Of a stretch of DNA of 64,000 bases, positions 54,295 to 64,000 are shown one piece after another (within the stretch, counting starts at the first letter, position 1; each line of letters opens with the position of its first letter). Position numbers and translations under genes: made by a program. The stretch comes from Cladochytrium replicatum (lineage: Eukaryota > Chytridiomycota > Chytridiomycetes > Cladochytriales > Cladochytriaceae). The notes below the pieces were generated by a model. The model made no database searches. It saw only the letters and a list, made by a program, of their open reading frames with translations, and was not told where the DNA came from. The stretch spans positions 62,001 to 126,000 of the forward strand of contig JAHLKD010000013.1 of NCBI GenBank assembly GCA_025526935.1. Reading direction: 5' to 3'.

Positions 54295-57200
54295 TCACTC
54301 GGACGCATCGCCTTCCAGTACCGCACGGAACGAGAACGGCACAAACTGATGACCGCCTCCTTGATAGAACTTGGAGTTGAACTCGACCCTGAACATTGAC
54401 ATTAAAACTTTGGAACTGTACGTAACTAGATTGTATATCACTCACCAATGCAAACGAAGTGCGTGGAGGAATGCTCCAAGTCCTTCCATGAATATCAAAA
54501 TTCCAACCGTGAACTGTGCCCACGCTCCAAACGCAATGAACAAGGCAATTGATCCGATGACAGGGTCAGTGATTCCGAACGTGCTTCCGAGAACCATGTC
54601 CCAGAGCACTTCAGAAAGCTCTGCAAAAAAGGTGGTCGGTGTAATTTTCTCAAGAAACGCGAAGCGACGTACGAGCATGAGCAAGAGACAATGCCCAGAG
54701 TCGCAAGTATGAAGCAGTGTACGAAATGACAGAAAGAACAAACTCGATCGTGTGCAGGACCTGGTGCACAACAATGTCACTAAAGCTGTGCTGTAAAATT
54801 AAGAAAATATTTGAGATCTACGCCAACAAACAAGAAAATGACCGCATATACATACCTCCTCTTCAATGGCAACAACTTCGCCTTCATCCTCTTCTTCTAA
54901 AAATGATCCAAAGCCGCCACTCTGGGAGGTCGACTCGTCCGTCCCGCTCACAGCAGAATACTGGTTTCCGTTTCCATGTGCGCCGCCGTCGTGTCCGTGC
55001 ATCTCGCGCCATGCAAAGTACGGCTTGGCAGCAAGCATCCAAGGAATGCAAAGACCGGCAATCAATAAAAGAAGGCCCTGTACTGGGCCCTGTTTTTGTG
55101 ATTTAGCAACCTACTAAGAAAATTTGCAATAAATGTAGTCATACTTGTCCAGGATAGAGCTGAACATTCGGATCAACGTGTCCGGGTTCCAAGAACATCA
55201 TGATAAGGGTGTTAAGCAAGCTCGGGGGTGAAGGTCGGCCCTGTTGAGCGGCCGCAGTCCAGTCAACGCTCCATTTGTACACGATGATGACAACAAGGTA
55301 GCCGATGATTGCAGCCATGAGAATCAGGGAAGGGAGGGTCTCGGTGTAAATATCGCGTCTTCTGCCAAAATGGATGTGGTTGAACATGCTGAGAACAATT
55401 CCAAACATCATCTGTGATTTTGACTGTCAACAATGTGCAGCAACCTTGCTACTAGGTCACAAACCTGCAGAAATCCAAAAATGACCGCCATTTTCATCTT
55501 GTAAGAATTCAGGAACGAGAGCTTGTTCTCAGAGAGATTCCATGCCTAATTTCAAAGTACACCATTAAGCATGATTGAACTAGCCAGCTTTAACGACACG
55601 CCTACTGGATCAACTCCAATTGCATAAGTTCCAATCTTTCTGCCAACCGCAACTGCGCCGTCCGTAACAGCACTGTGTTGACTATCGAAAACGTACCCGG
55701 AACCGAAAAGGTTCATGGTTTTCGAGAAAACATCGTTATAAATCAATCCAGTGAACATGCTAAAAATTCCTGCGAGCAGCATAACGTAACGTCCACCGTA
55801 AATCATGCTGACTGTCTAAGAACAGATTCAGAAATCCGCACCAGATAACAGTGTCATGGGATTACCTCTTCTTTGATCTTTCCGAGTGACCGCTCGTTCA
55901 TGATCATCGCGGCGCCCATAAGGAAGAGCATAAGCCCATGTCCCACGTCTCCAAACATGACCGCAAACAGGAACGGGAAACTAATGATTGTGAACAGACC
56001 GGGGTTAACTTCACGGTACGCGGCAATGCCGTAAGCGTCCACAAGCGCTTGGAATCCACCCGTGAACTTGTTAGTCCGGTGGAAGGTTGGCGGGGGAATG
56101 TGAGCAAGGGGTGGAAGGACTGTGACAATCGGATGGATGGTCGAACCAGTTCGCTCCTGACTTGAAATAAGTAATTTGAATTGTTTAAATGTGGTCACGA
56201 CCAACCGTGACAGCTCGCAGCGCGTAGCGGATGTTCTGCAAGGAATCGGTGGGGCACCAGCCCTCCGCAATGAGCACCTTGCGCTGCAAATCCAGTTTGA
56301 ACATGTTCATAACATAATAGATCGCCTGTCAAAAATTAGTCAATGGGCCACGTCATTGCTCTTTGAATTTGACCCACCTTCTCCTGTTTAACAGTCGCTG
56401 CCCACGTTTCGATCGACTCCGCGACTTTAATGAGTTCCAATCTTCGAAGCCTCTCAGCCTTCTTAAGCACCTTGGATAACCCAATCGTCAAAATGTGTTG
56501 CGTTGTCGCGAGCTTTAACAGCTCCTTACTTGCTCCAAATCTTCAAGCTTGTTTCCAATTTCGTATGCTTCAGACCTCCTTCCTTCGCGCCGTCTGTCGA
56601 CAGAATACATGGTTGCTCCCAAGCTCTCGCAAATCTTTCGGATTTTGTCCAGAACTGTGGCACCATGGGCAAAGATGAGGAACACATTCTTGTCGACGTA
56701 CTCGTCGTCAACGTTTCCAGCGTCAAGAGCTGCAGACTCGGAAGCAGGTGCTTTCGAGCCAGATACTGAGGTCGGAGGGACACGGATCGGTTCCGGAATC
56801 TCGCTGTGTGTCAAGTACAGGTTTCCCCTGAGAGCGCGGAACATGATCCGCTCAAAGATGGGGATGCGAGAGCGCGGGATGACACCAGAGACGTATCTAG
56901 TGACATTGTGTCAATCATTCTGCAAAAACATAAGCGTTCGCACGTGTAAACGTACTGCAATCTCGAAGTCCCCTCGATGCTCGTGTGTCCCGCCTCAGCA
57001 GCGTCAACCCAATCATCTTCATTCCCAAGCAACGGTGTAGCATCGTCGCTCGTTTCCAAGTACGACCCCGTCCTCAGCACCGAAGCTCTGACCGTTCCCG
57101 TCCTCGACGCAGCCACAGACAAAGTCCCCGTCCTCGATGTCGGCGCAATCGAATGTGCGTCCTGTGCATCGAAGAACAGGTCCGTCTGGACAAGCACGTG

Positions 57201-57715
57201 CCGAAGCTCGGTGAGGCTCCAGAACTGCTGCTGAAGCGACGTGGAAGCTTGAGCCATCTGCTCGAGGCGACCCGTGTGCGTTGCGATGTGCTGTGCAATG
57301 TCGTCGATTTCGGTGTGGGAGCGGGTGTAGTACCATGGCTGCGAAGATGGGAGCGGCTTCACGCGCACAGTTGCACGGTCAAGCTGGTTTTGGAGGTAAC
57401 CTAATTGTTGTGGTAATACATGAGATGAGCCATGAATGAAGGACATTTGTATGCCATACGCAGTCCTCTTTCGAGTTCGTCGAGCCTGCGAATCTCGTCA
57501 ACATAAGCACGCTGGAACGGGTTAACCGAGGGATTAAGCTGGTTTGCAAGAAAACGATTCATTAGAGATAATGAGAGATAGATCACTCTGGAGAGCAGAA
57601 CGCATACGTCTCTGAAGTGGACCAGTTCCAGATGGCCGAGCTCAGCGACAGTAGCATGTGATATTTCGAGCGGAACGTACAGCTGCACCCTCGAGATCTC
57701 TTCGCTGCGAAACAT
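54295..57715 (-). CDS. V-type H+-ATPase subunit a (Vph1/Stv1-like)
   Basis: Multi-exon gene; the ATG at 57715 gives [20 protein letters not shown], matching the family N-terminus. The cytosolic N-terminal half contains FVAGVI-like [34 protein letters not shown] and [17 protein letters not shown]. The membrane half includes [60 protein letters not shown] and [17 protein letters not shown]. The segment [20 protein letters not shown] carries the essential arginine of the proton path and is formed across an intron. The protein ends [16 protein letters not shown]. It is the stator/proton-channel subunit of the vacuolar and endosomal pump. One a-subunit gene is seen; whether others exist cannot be told from this window. 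Confidence 0.93.
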
Positions 57716-57843
57716 GATTCGGCCCAAATGGTTCCCACAGAACGAATGCCAACACGGGGAAGCCTTCCGTCACTACGGTGGCTTGTGACGAACAGATTAA
57801 GTGCCCTTATTTTTTAGGAAATATATCTAACTTTGAGAGCAAT

Positions 57844-60630
57844 CTACCAAATCTCGCACTTCTTTGCTGGGTTCATATGTGACCCCGCTTTGCAACCGAA
57901 TGCATCTACGAAAGGTTTGGAGTTTCGTAACGCACCATTCACTCGCACTTGGGACGGTGCATGTGGATCTGTCCTGATCTGCATTTTCCATCAGTTTAAA
58001 ATAGCTCTTCTTTACATCATCTTTATCTTACCGATGCAAGTTGTGCGGCGGGCCGCATGGAATTGCACCATGCTTGTCCAAACGCAATGAAAAAAAGCTG
58101 CTCAGAAGTGTAATCTCCAAGACCAGGCAACCTGGAATCGGGTTTAGCACCGTTGGGCTTCGTATTTTGCGACAGCTCCTGTTGTTGTTCTTTCCATGCC
58201 TCAAAGGCACGACTTATTCCGCCGTTGTCCTGCGACAATCGTTAACGTTTTCCAATCATACATATAGGGTTTCCCCACCGCCAAGTTCTCCGAAAGCGTC
58301 AGTCGCCCGTTGATATGCAATGGCTCATCACTGATTCCGTCAACCGTAAACTTGTCATACTCCTTAATAAAGCACTCTGTCTTCGCATTAAATTGCTCGC
58401 CGGTTGTTTCTGTCCACCAGTCACGCATTCGGCCAGATTTGTCGAAAAGACGTCTACATGTCCCAAACCTCTTAGTTGAGAAATCTAAAGTGGGAATGTG
58501 CACCGCTTACCCGTTGTTATCGAATGCATGTGTCAGTTCGTGGCCTCAAGTCCTTTATCAGCACTGCATCCGAGTAGGTACGACGCACACTCACCAACGA
58601 TCATTCCTAGGGCACCATAGTTAAGGGCTAGCGGGACTCCTTCAACCCCAATAAAGAGGGGCGGTCGAAGAACACCAGCCAAGAAAACAATCTCATTCTC
58701 CGGCGGGTTGTAGTACGCGTTCACAGTTGCGGGGCTCATCAACCATCTGGAATGGTCGACTTTTCCATTAGCAAGGTCGTTCAACGACTTCGAAACGCCG
58801 AATCGTGAGCCCTCCACTTTGTTGAGGAGATGTGAAGTGGGGGAAAACGACAGCAAGCTGTACTTTTCATGCATGGCGGTAGCATTGAAGATCTCGTTTG
58901 GAAAAGCAATCTTTTTTCGAATTGTGCTGATCTATGATGCCATTTTCGTAAACAATTTTTGGGTGAGATCATTACCATTTCACAACCGACCTTTTCAGCA
59001 GCTCCGCTTCTTGTCGCTTCATCGAGCCAAGTAAGATGTGGGAGCCGACTCATCATCGCCTGGAGTACACGATCGACAACTTCTTCGGCCCGTTTCTTCA
59101 CACCCACGCCGCCATCTTCAAATGCACGATTCACAAACCATTTTGAGACCCCAAGTCCCATCACTAGATCGACAACTTTGATGCACGATTCCCATCTCGG
59201 GGGCTCCACCGCAGCGGCACGCCCAAATATCACGTCCAACTTCTTCAGCACATCGCGCATTCTTTTGAATGTCGAGCGGCCAAACTGGTCTGCCAAATTC
59301 CACAACGCATATACTTCGATCGTCTTCGGGTCAGTTTTTGCGATTATCGAAGATAATTCCGAGAAAAAGGATTTGTTGCTGACTGAAAGAGGTGTGGAGC
59401 CGGTGATAGGAATGTGAGGAGAAAGTAAGGCCGTCAAATAAGTGGTCCATGGAATCGCAGGCGACAGATCTTGAAGTTCGTCGATAGTGATGGGATTGAA
59501 TGCTTTGCTGACGTTGTGCATATCGGTCGCACTGGCCGATATGTGTGCAATCTGCTTCTCGAGAGTAACGATGTCCATCGCATCCTTTTTCGGATCCCTG
59601 CCTCTGAAAAGAGGCAAATCTGACTCGTATAATAATCCGAGTACCTCGTTTATCACAGCCCTGAGTTCTTCGGGTTGAGTTGAACTATCTTCATAAAAAT
59701 CTTTGCTAGGCAAACTAAGACCACCCTGATCGACATAAAGCAAATAAGTGTCAGGATTTCTCAGATCCGATGACACTTCAAGTGATGTAAAAAGATGTAT
59801 GTCGATAGACGAAAGCGCCTTCATGAGAGCGGAAAAGCGGGCCACTTCCAATGTTCCTGTTGGAGCGATCGGCAGCGACGAATTCATCACATCCGAGGCG
59901 AGTTCTTTGAATGATTCAAGGCCATCATTCTCAATTTGCGTTTCATTGAGGCACGTGGTGTACAGAGTCTTGGCCTTATTCAAATTGTTAACCTCTAAAT
60001 TGTACCGTCTCTGGCGCAATCACCCACCTTTTCAAACAGATACTTATCTTTAGCCGCTTCCGCCGCGTCTTCGATTTCCTTGTCCTCGATATACGGTCCC
60101 TCGAACACACGCCTGAAGATCTCACGATTCTGATCTGCGATCTGGCTCAAGATCCCAGTGTTCGCCTTGCTTTCTGGTATAGGGTGAGATTCTATCCACC
60201 TTCCACACGCAAACGTATAAAAGTCATCGCACGGATCGAAGCGCTCGTCCATCGATTCGATGATCGTCGCAGCTGTTCGCACACACTGACGAGTCATACA
60301 TACTCCACCAAACGGCTCTACGCTTCCAGAACCGGAGGAATTAATTGAACTCGTTAAAGAAGATGAGGTTGCGTGGTCGGACGGTAATATATTGGACGCA
60401 TACATTGCCCCGACGATGCAGCTGAGCACGACAAAGACCAATGCAGCTCTCAAAAGTATCTTCTCCAACATCAGCCTTTTGGCCCCACGTTCTGATCTAG
60501 TTGGTGAGATCGAGCGATCACGGACCAGTCTCGAGCGGTCGATTGACATTGGTTTCTCAACTTCGTCCAGCTCATAGTCGATAGTATCGTTCGCATCGTC
60601 CTCCACCGCCGCTCTAGCGTATCGTGTCAT
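57844..60630 (-). CDS. M13-family zinc metallopeptidase (neprilysin/ECE-like)
   Basis: Multi-exon gene for a type II membrane protein. A basic, acidic-mixed cytosolic N-terminus precedes one membrane span at about residues 58-80 (LLRAALVFVVLSCIVGAMYA). The ectodomain follows with CVRTAATIIESMDERFDPCD and DFYTFACGRW, the classical M13 start. The zinc motif GHELTHAFDNNG is formed across an intron after LNYGALGMIVG, and the third ligand lies in SENLADNGGISRAFEAW, again across an intron. The end reads RVNGALRNSKPFVDAFGCKA and finishes CEIW, the hallmark M13 C-terminus. The usual GENIAD reads SENLAD here, keeping the ligand Glu and the Asp. Such ecto-peptidases cleave small peptides outside the cell or in the lumen. 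It lies 130 bp upstream of the V-ATPase gene on the same strand. Confidence 0.92.
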
Positions 60631-60724
60631 TTTTCCTACGCAAGTACTCCTTTGCTGATATCCACCCGCCTCCTGGCTCTGTTAATAAATGTGGCGAACC
60701 AACTGGGAACCGGCGCCACACGCG

Positions 60725-61980
60725 ATGCTCAGATTGCTGGTCACCCGAAGGCTCCCACCTCAGACTCAGCAGAGACTGCTGGGACTCTCTCAAACGGGTG
60801 AACTCGAGCTTATCCAATGGGACAGCCCCTCAGTTCCAATCCCACGCGCAGAATTTATCGACATTGCTCGGGGCGGGATTGATGGTGCTCTGGTGATGAT
60901 ATCCGACAAATTCGATGTGGAGATCCTGGACGCGGCTGGTAGGACTAGTTAAAGCAATACAAGTGTCATATTAATCCTATCGTGTTCGAATTGGGCGATC
61001 CTACAATCTTTAGGATCGAGGTTGAAGTGTGTATCGACAATGTCTGTTGGTGCAGACCACATCGACATTCCGCTCTGCAAGGTATCATTTACATGAATGG
61101 ATAAAGTCTAGTTGTTTTTTCCAAGTCGGATCGCTCAATTGGATTTTAGGAGCGTGGGGTACGAATTGGATACACACCGGACGTTCTCACCGATGCTACT
61201 GCAGACCTAACCGTTGGGCTCGTTCTTGCCACTGCTCGAAAGTTCGGGGAAGCTATGGCTGCTGTGCGAAATGGTGAGGTATGGAACAACGTACTTGAAA
61301 AGAAAGTTTTGATCTTCAATTTTCCTTACGAAAACTTTGATATTTTAGTGGGGTGACTGGTCGCCAGTGTGGATGACGGGGATGCTAATATCGGGAAAGA
61401 CTATCGGAGTGGTTGGACTGGGACGCATTGGCCTTGCAGTGGTCGAGCGGCTAAAAGCCTTCAACAAAACCGGAAAATTCGTGTATTGGAATCGCCGTCG
61501 AAAAGAATCTGATGAAGAGGCCGTCGGAGAAATTACGTTCTACTCCAACCTTCTTGAGATGCTGGCGGTTGTGGATATTTGCATCGTTACAGTTGCGTTA
61601 ACCCCAGAAACTCACCATCTGATCAACGAAGCTGCACTCCGTGCCATGAAGAACACGACAATATTGATTAATACCTCACGAGGTGGAGTTGTTGACCAAA
61701 GCGCATTGGAGAGTGCGCTAAGTACTGGAGTGATTGGGGCCGCCGGTGAGTCCGAGTATGAATCTTGCTCACAACCTTGCTGACCAAAAGAAAACTAGGG
61801 CTCGATGTAACAACACCGGAGCCACTTCCCACGGAAAGTGTTTTGTTGAAACTTACAAACTGTATTGTGCTGCCTCACATTGGGTCAGCGACTATTGAAA
61901 CACGAGAAGCAATGGCTAGCCTTGCGCTTGATAATGCTCTGGGGGGCATGCGCGGAATAACCATGCCTGCAGAGTTGTAA
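60725..61980 (+). CDS. Glyoxylate/hydroxypyruvate reductase (GRHPR-like)
   Basis: Exons 60725-60938, 61014-61081, 61150-61278, 61349-61745 and 61799-61980 encode 329 residues (human GRHPR is 328). The family text is continuous: [56 protein letters not shown], the NAD site [20 protein letters not shown], the catalytic Arg in [11 protein letters not shown], the Glu in [13 protein letters not shown] and the His in [15 protein letters not shown]. It reduces glyoxylate and hydroxypyruvate with NAD(P)H. An upstream in-frame ATG at 60689 would add 12 residues; the shorter start fits the family better. It is divergent from the M13 gene, about 95 bp apart. Confidence 0.93.
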
Positions 61981-62609
61981 GACCAGAAAAAAATGAGATC
62001 GATTTTCTTGGGATGCCTTGACGCAAGCTGGCCATTTTTGGGAGGCATATGCGTGAACTGACGCAAGCAAGATCTATGGGCTTTCATCGGCTCGATCGGG
62101 AAAGTCGAAGCGTGGACTACAGCTGATCTTGCATCATGTGCTTAGCGTTGTTCTTGGTCACATTCCACGTGCTTAGAATATATGTAGTTTACATTATGAT
62201 CATTTTTGGAATTCGGTCCGGATTGGTCGATTCGTTTGCCGCATGACGAGATCGGGACCACCGTCTCGGCAAGATCTCATTCGGACATCCGCCTGCCGCC
62301 AATGCGTAGTGGGGCAAACTGCCTGTCCATTTACCCTACGGTCGCTGGGAACCTGCTTCGACATTGCTTGATGTGCATGTGAACTTGAACACTGAAAATC
62401 GGTACATCCTAACAAGCAAAACGACAACCGAGGTCTGTTGCCCGATCCTACGGAAAAATGCGGGGCATCTAAAACTCTGTTCGTAAATGGAATTTCTTTT
62501 GGGTGATCGTCATTTGGCTCACATATAAACGAGCAACCCCCCAAAGTCCGAATCATAACCCACCTCACTTTCACACACGTTTAATAGCAATCATTATTTC
62601 ATCTCCCTA
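61981..62609. promoter_or_regulatory. Intergenic region with a TATA-like box before the Ser-rich gene
   Basis: No gene is seen. CACATATAAACG near 62520-62531 lies about 85 bp upstream of the ATG at 62610 and would suit a plus-strand core promoter. Confidence 0.4.
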
Positions 62610-63227
62610 ATGTCAACTTCCGACGTTGTATCCGAATTGCCGAGGAAACTAGCTAGCTTAGGCCCCCATATATGCTCAATGGGCAACGAAGGCTCACCGA
62701 GCGGTAGTTTGTCAGCACAAACCTTGCATATATCCAGTCGCAGCTCGATCTCCAGCACACCGCGAAGTCGAACAATCTGTCGCTCCTTTGATTCCATTAC
62801 TACAGTCTCATCCGCATCCCCAGGCTCAAGACGTAGCAGTCTCGGAGCTCTAGGCACTCGCTCAACCATATCCAGCGGCCCACCTGGCTCGTCCAGCTCC
62901 ACCAGCTACCAACCCGCCACTCCCTCCCCACGCATATCACGCTCCTTTCCGTGCCCAGCACAATATGGAACGTCATACTTGTCGAAGAAGATGCTGGACT
63001 TGTACCTTGGCACCACACCACCTTTCGACGAAAAGCCGTCCAAGTTGTGCAAACGGCAGGGGTCGTGCTTGAGCGTGGACAGTAGCCGTGGAAGCGGGAG
63101 ATCATGGATCCCGAGCAGCGGCACATGCGAAGAAGCTCCCTTAAAGAAGAATAACCTGAAACATTCAAAATCATTTGGAGACATGCTGCACACAGCCATC
63201 AAAACAGTCAAGCGTCACCAGCAATGA
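62610..63227 (+). CDS. Hypothetical Ser-rich protein
   Basis: A single-exon frame of 205 residues, MSTSDVVSELPRKLASLGPH, about a quarter Ser/Thr and basic overall, ending NNLKHSKSFGDMLHTAIKTV. No domain is recognised. Support comes from the TATA-like box upstream, an AACAAATAAATT-type signal about 40 bp downstream, and its length without stops. Against it, antisense frames over the same interval are also open (62594-62902 and 62906-63211), and Ser-rich codons tend to open the opposite strand. Coding on the other strand is possible. Confidence 0.5.
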   Translation: MSTSDVVSELPRKLASLGPHICSMGNEGSPSGSLSAQTLHISSRSSISSTPRSRTICRSFDSITTVSSASPGSRRSSLGALGTRSTISSGPPGSSSSTSYQPATPSPRISRSFPCPAQYGTSYLSKKMLDLYLGTTPPFDEKPSKLCKRQGSCLSVDSSRGSGRSWIPSSGTCEEAPLKKNNLKHSKSFGDMLHTAIKTVKRHQQ

Positions 63228-63328
63228 TCTCCAACACTCTCCACCAGCACTTCATGTATCTTGTCAACAACAAATAAATTATTCAAATTGTTCAAGTTCC
63301 TTTTTCTAAAAAGCCACAAATCTTTGTT

Positions 63329-63861
63329 ATGAGCGGAGCGAGGATGCTGGGAGATAAAGAGCGACTGCTGGGTGTAAACGAAGCGAGTCCGAGTCGAGTG
63401 TATGCGAAAATGGTGACTTCGCTAATGGATTCGACTTCTCTTGATCCTGAAAGCGGATCTGAACTAAACACTTTGGACGTGCTCCTGAACACACAGCTAC
63501 AAATGTGGGCCTTCTCAGTTCGCAATTCCAGTTGGCATGTATTCACTCTTCAATAAAGGCAGACGAGGCTGAAGAACGCCTCGCAAAATTTGGATGCGTT
63601 CAACACTTTTTCCGCCACGCGATACGCCGACAACGCAGAGGCACTGGAACGGTATACGAAATACCTCAAGAATATGCGTCAGGATTTGGATGACATATTC
63701 AGACGAATAAGGTGAGCTCTCCATGTTGTGAAGGCATAGATCGGGCCTTAAACGAAACCACTTCTAGAACACTCAAATCACTCTGTGCACAAAAGTACAA
63801 TACTGACTATGGGGAAGCGGTGGACGAGGCCGGCGGGGAGTTGGAGATTGAGGACGACTGA
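63329..63861 (+). CDS. KXD1-like (KxDL motif) protein, probable BORC subunit
   Basis: Exons 63329-63504, 63559-63711 and 63768-63861 encode 140 residues. The helical core NASQNLDAFNTFSATRYADN, then ALERYTKYLKNMRQDLDDIF followed by RRIRTLKSLCAQKY, matches the KxDL family, whose animal member KXD1 is in the BORC/BLOC-1-related complex that positions lysosomes on kinesin. In the motif the K is M-R-Q-D-L here, so the literal KxDL reads RQDL. The acidic C-terminus (GGELEIEDD) is short. The model removes two introns whose ends fit GT...AG and keeps the frame. Confidence 0.78.
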
Positions 63862-64000
63862 CTGTCCAAGGTATTCAGTCGTATCAGGTGGTTCGCTGTC
63901 CCCAACCATCGCACTTGGATCGAGTCGTACGATAGCTGGTTTTCTTTTCGTTTGTGTGCTGATGTGGGAGACAAGGTAAGGAAAGAATCCTTTTGAAATC

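Noticed and set aside
1-64000. CRISPR arrays, bacterial operons and phage-like modules
   Set aside because: No regularly spaced repeats and no bacterial gene organisation; every solid gene is eukaryotic and most contain spliceosomal introns.

Overview
The window looks like nuclear DNA of an early-diverging, probably zoosporic (chytrid-like) fungus. Genes are compact and mostly split by short introns of about 50-150 bp with GT...AG ends. The gene set is eukaryotic: SF3B1, ribosomal proteins eS6 and eS19, a V-ATPase a subunit, and a PPR protein. A NEK8/9-type kinase, an M13 neprilysin-like peptidase, a PA2G4/EBP1 protein, a spartin-like senescence-domain protein and a KXD1/BORC subunit together fit a chytrid better than a yeast or mushroom. 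That placement is inference.

Layout. 0.5-2.5 kb: a C2H2 zinc-finger factor (+). 2.8-7.9 kb: a NEK kinase (-) and a mitochondrial RNase II-like exonuclease (+), divergent with only 41 bp between start codons. 8.4-18.5 kb: an array of LINE copies, all on the minus strand. It ends in one full-length two-ORF element whose 5' end lies about 22 bp upstream of a tRNA-Glu(CTC) gene. The array also holds an ORF1-only half-LINE, several 5'-truncated copies and an internally deleted copy. 18.9-23.0 kb: spartin-like gene and PA2G4 (-). 23.2-26.6 kb: a 71-bp tandem duplication and a degenerate stretch with unrecognised coding-like islands. 27.1-33.3 kb: a class V aminotransferase and SF3B1 (-). 33.4-35.6 kb: mostly empty, with a TOR-kinase-like fragment. 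35.7-38.3 kb: eS19 (-) and a PPR protein (+), divergent. 38.3-42.6 kb: gene-poor, with a dispersed repeat shared with the LINE array. 42.6-43.8 kb: eS6 (+). 44.0-47.4 kb: gene relics, including a decayed copy of the aminotransferase gene that kept its introns. 48.8-52.2 kb: a four-RRM, Gln-rich RNA-binding protein (+). 52.6-60.6 kb: glutamate-5-semialdehyde dehydrogenase, V-ATPase subunit a and an M13 peptidase in tandem (-). 60.7-63.9 kb: glyoxylate/hydroxypyruvate reductase, a Ser-rich hypothetical protein and a KXD1-like protein (+).

The host genes are housekeeping and not a pathway cluster: RNA processing and translation (SF3B1, eS6, eS19, PA2G4, PPR, mitochondrial RNase, RRM protein), membrane and lysosome/vacuole biology (V-ATPase, KXD1, spartin-like, M13) and small-molecule metabolism (PRO2-like, GRHPR-like, aminotransferase). 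The most unusual part is the LINE array. Its orientation and repeated stacking on the 5' side of a tRNA gene suggest targeting to tRNA upstream regions, as known for Dictyostelium TRE5 elements, and one member appears to be an ORF1-only non-autonomous derivative.

Where exon boundaries are given, they were joined by hand from splice signals and reading frame. For the NEK, RNase, spartin-like, PA2G4, PPR, eS6, RRM, GRHPR and KXD1 genes the summed exons are a multiple of three.
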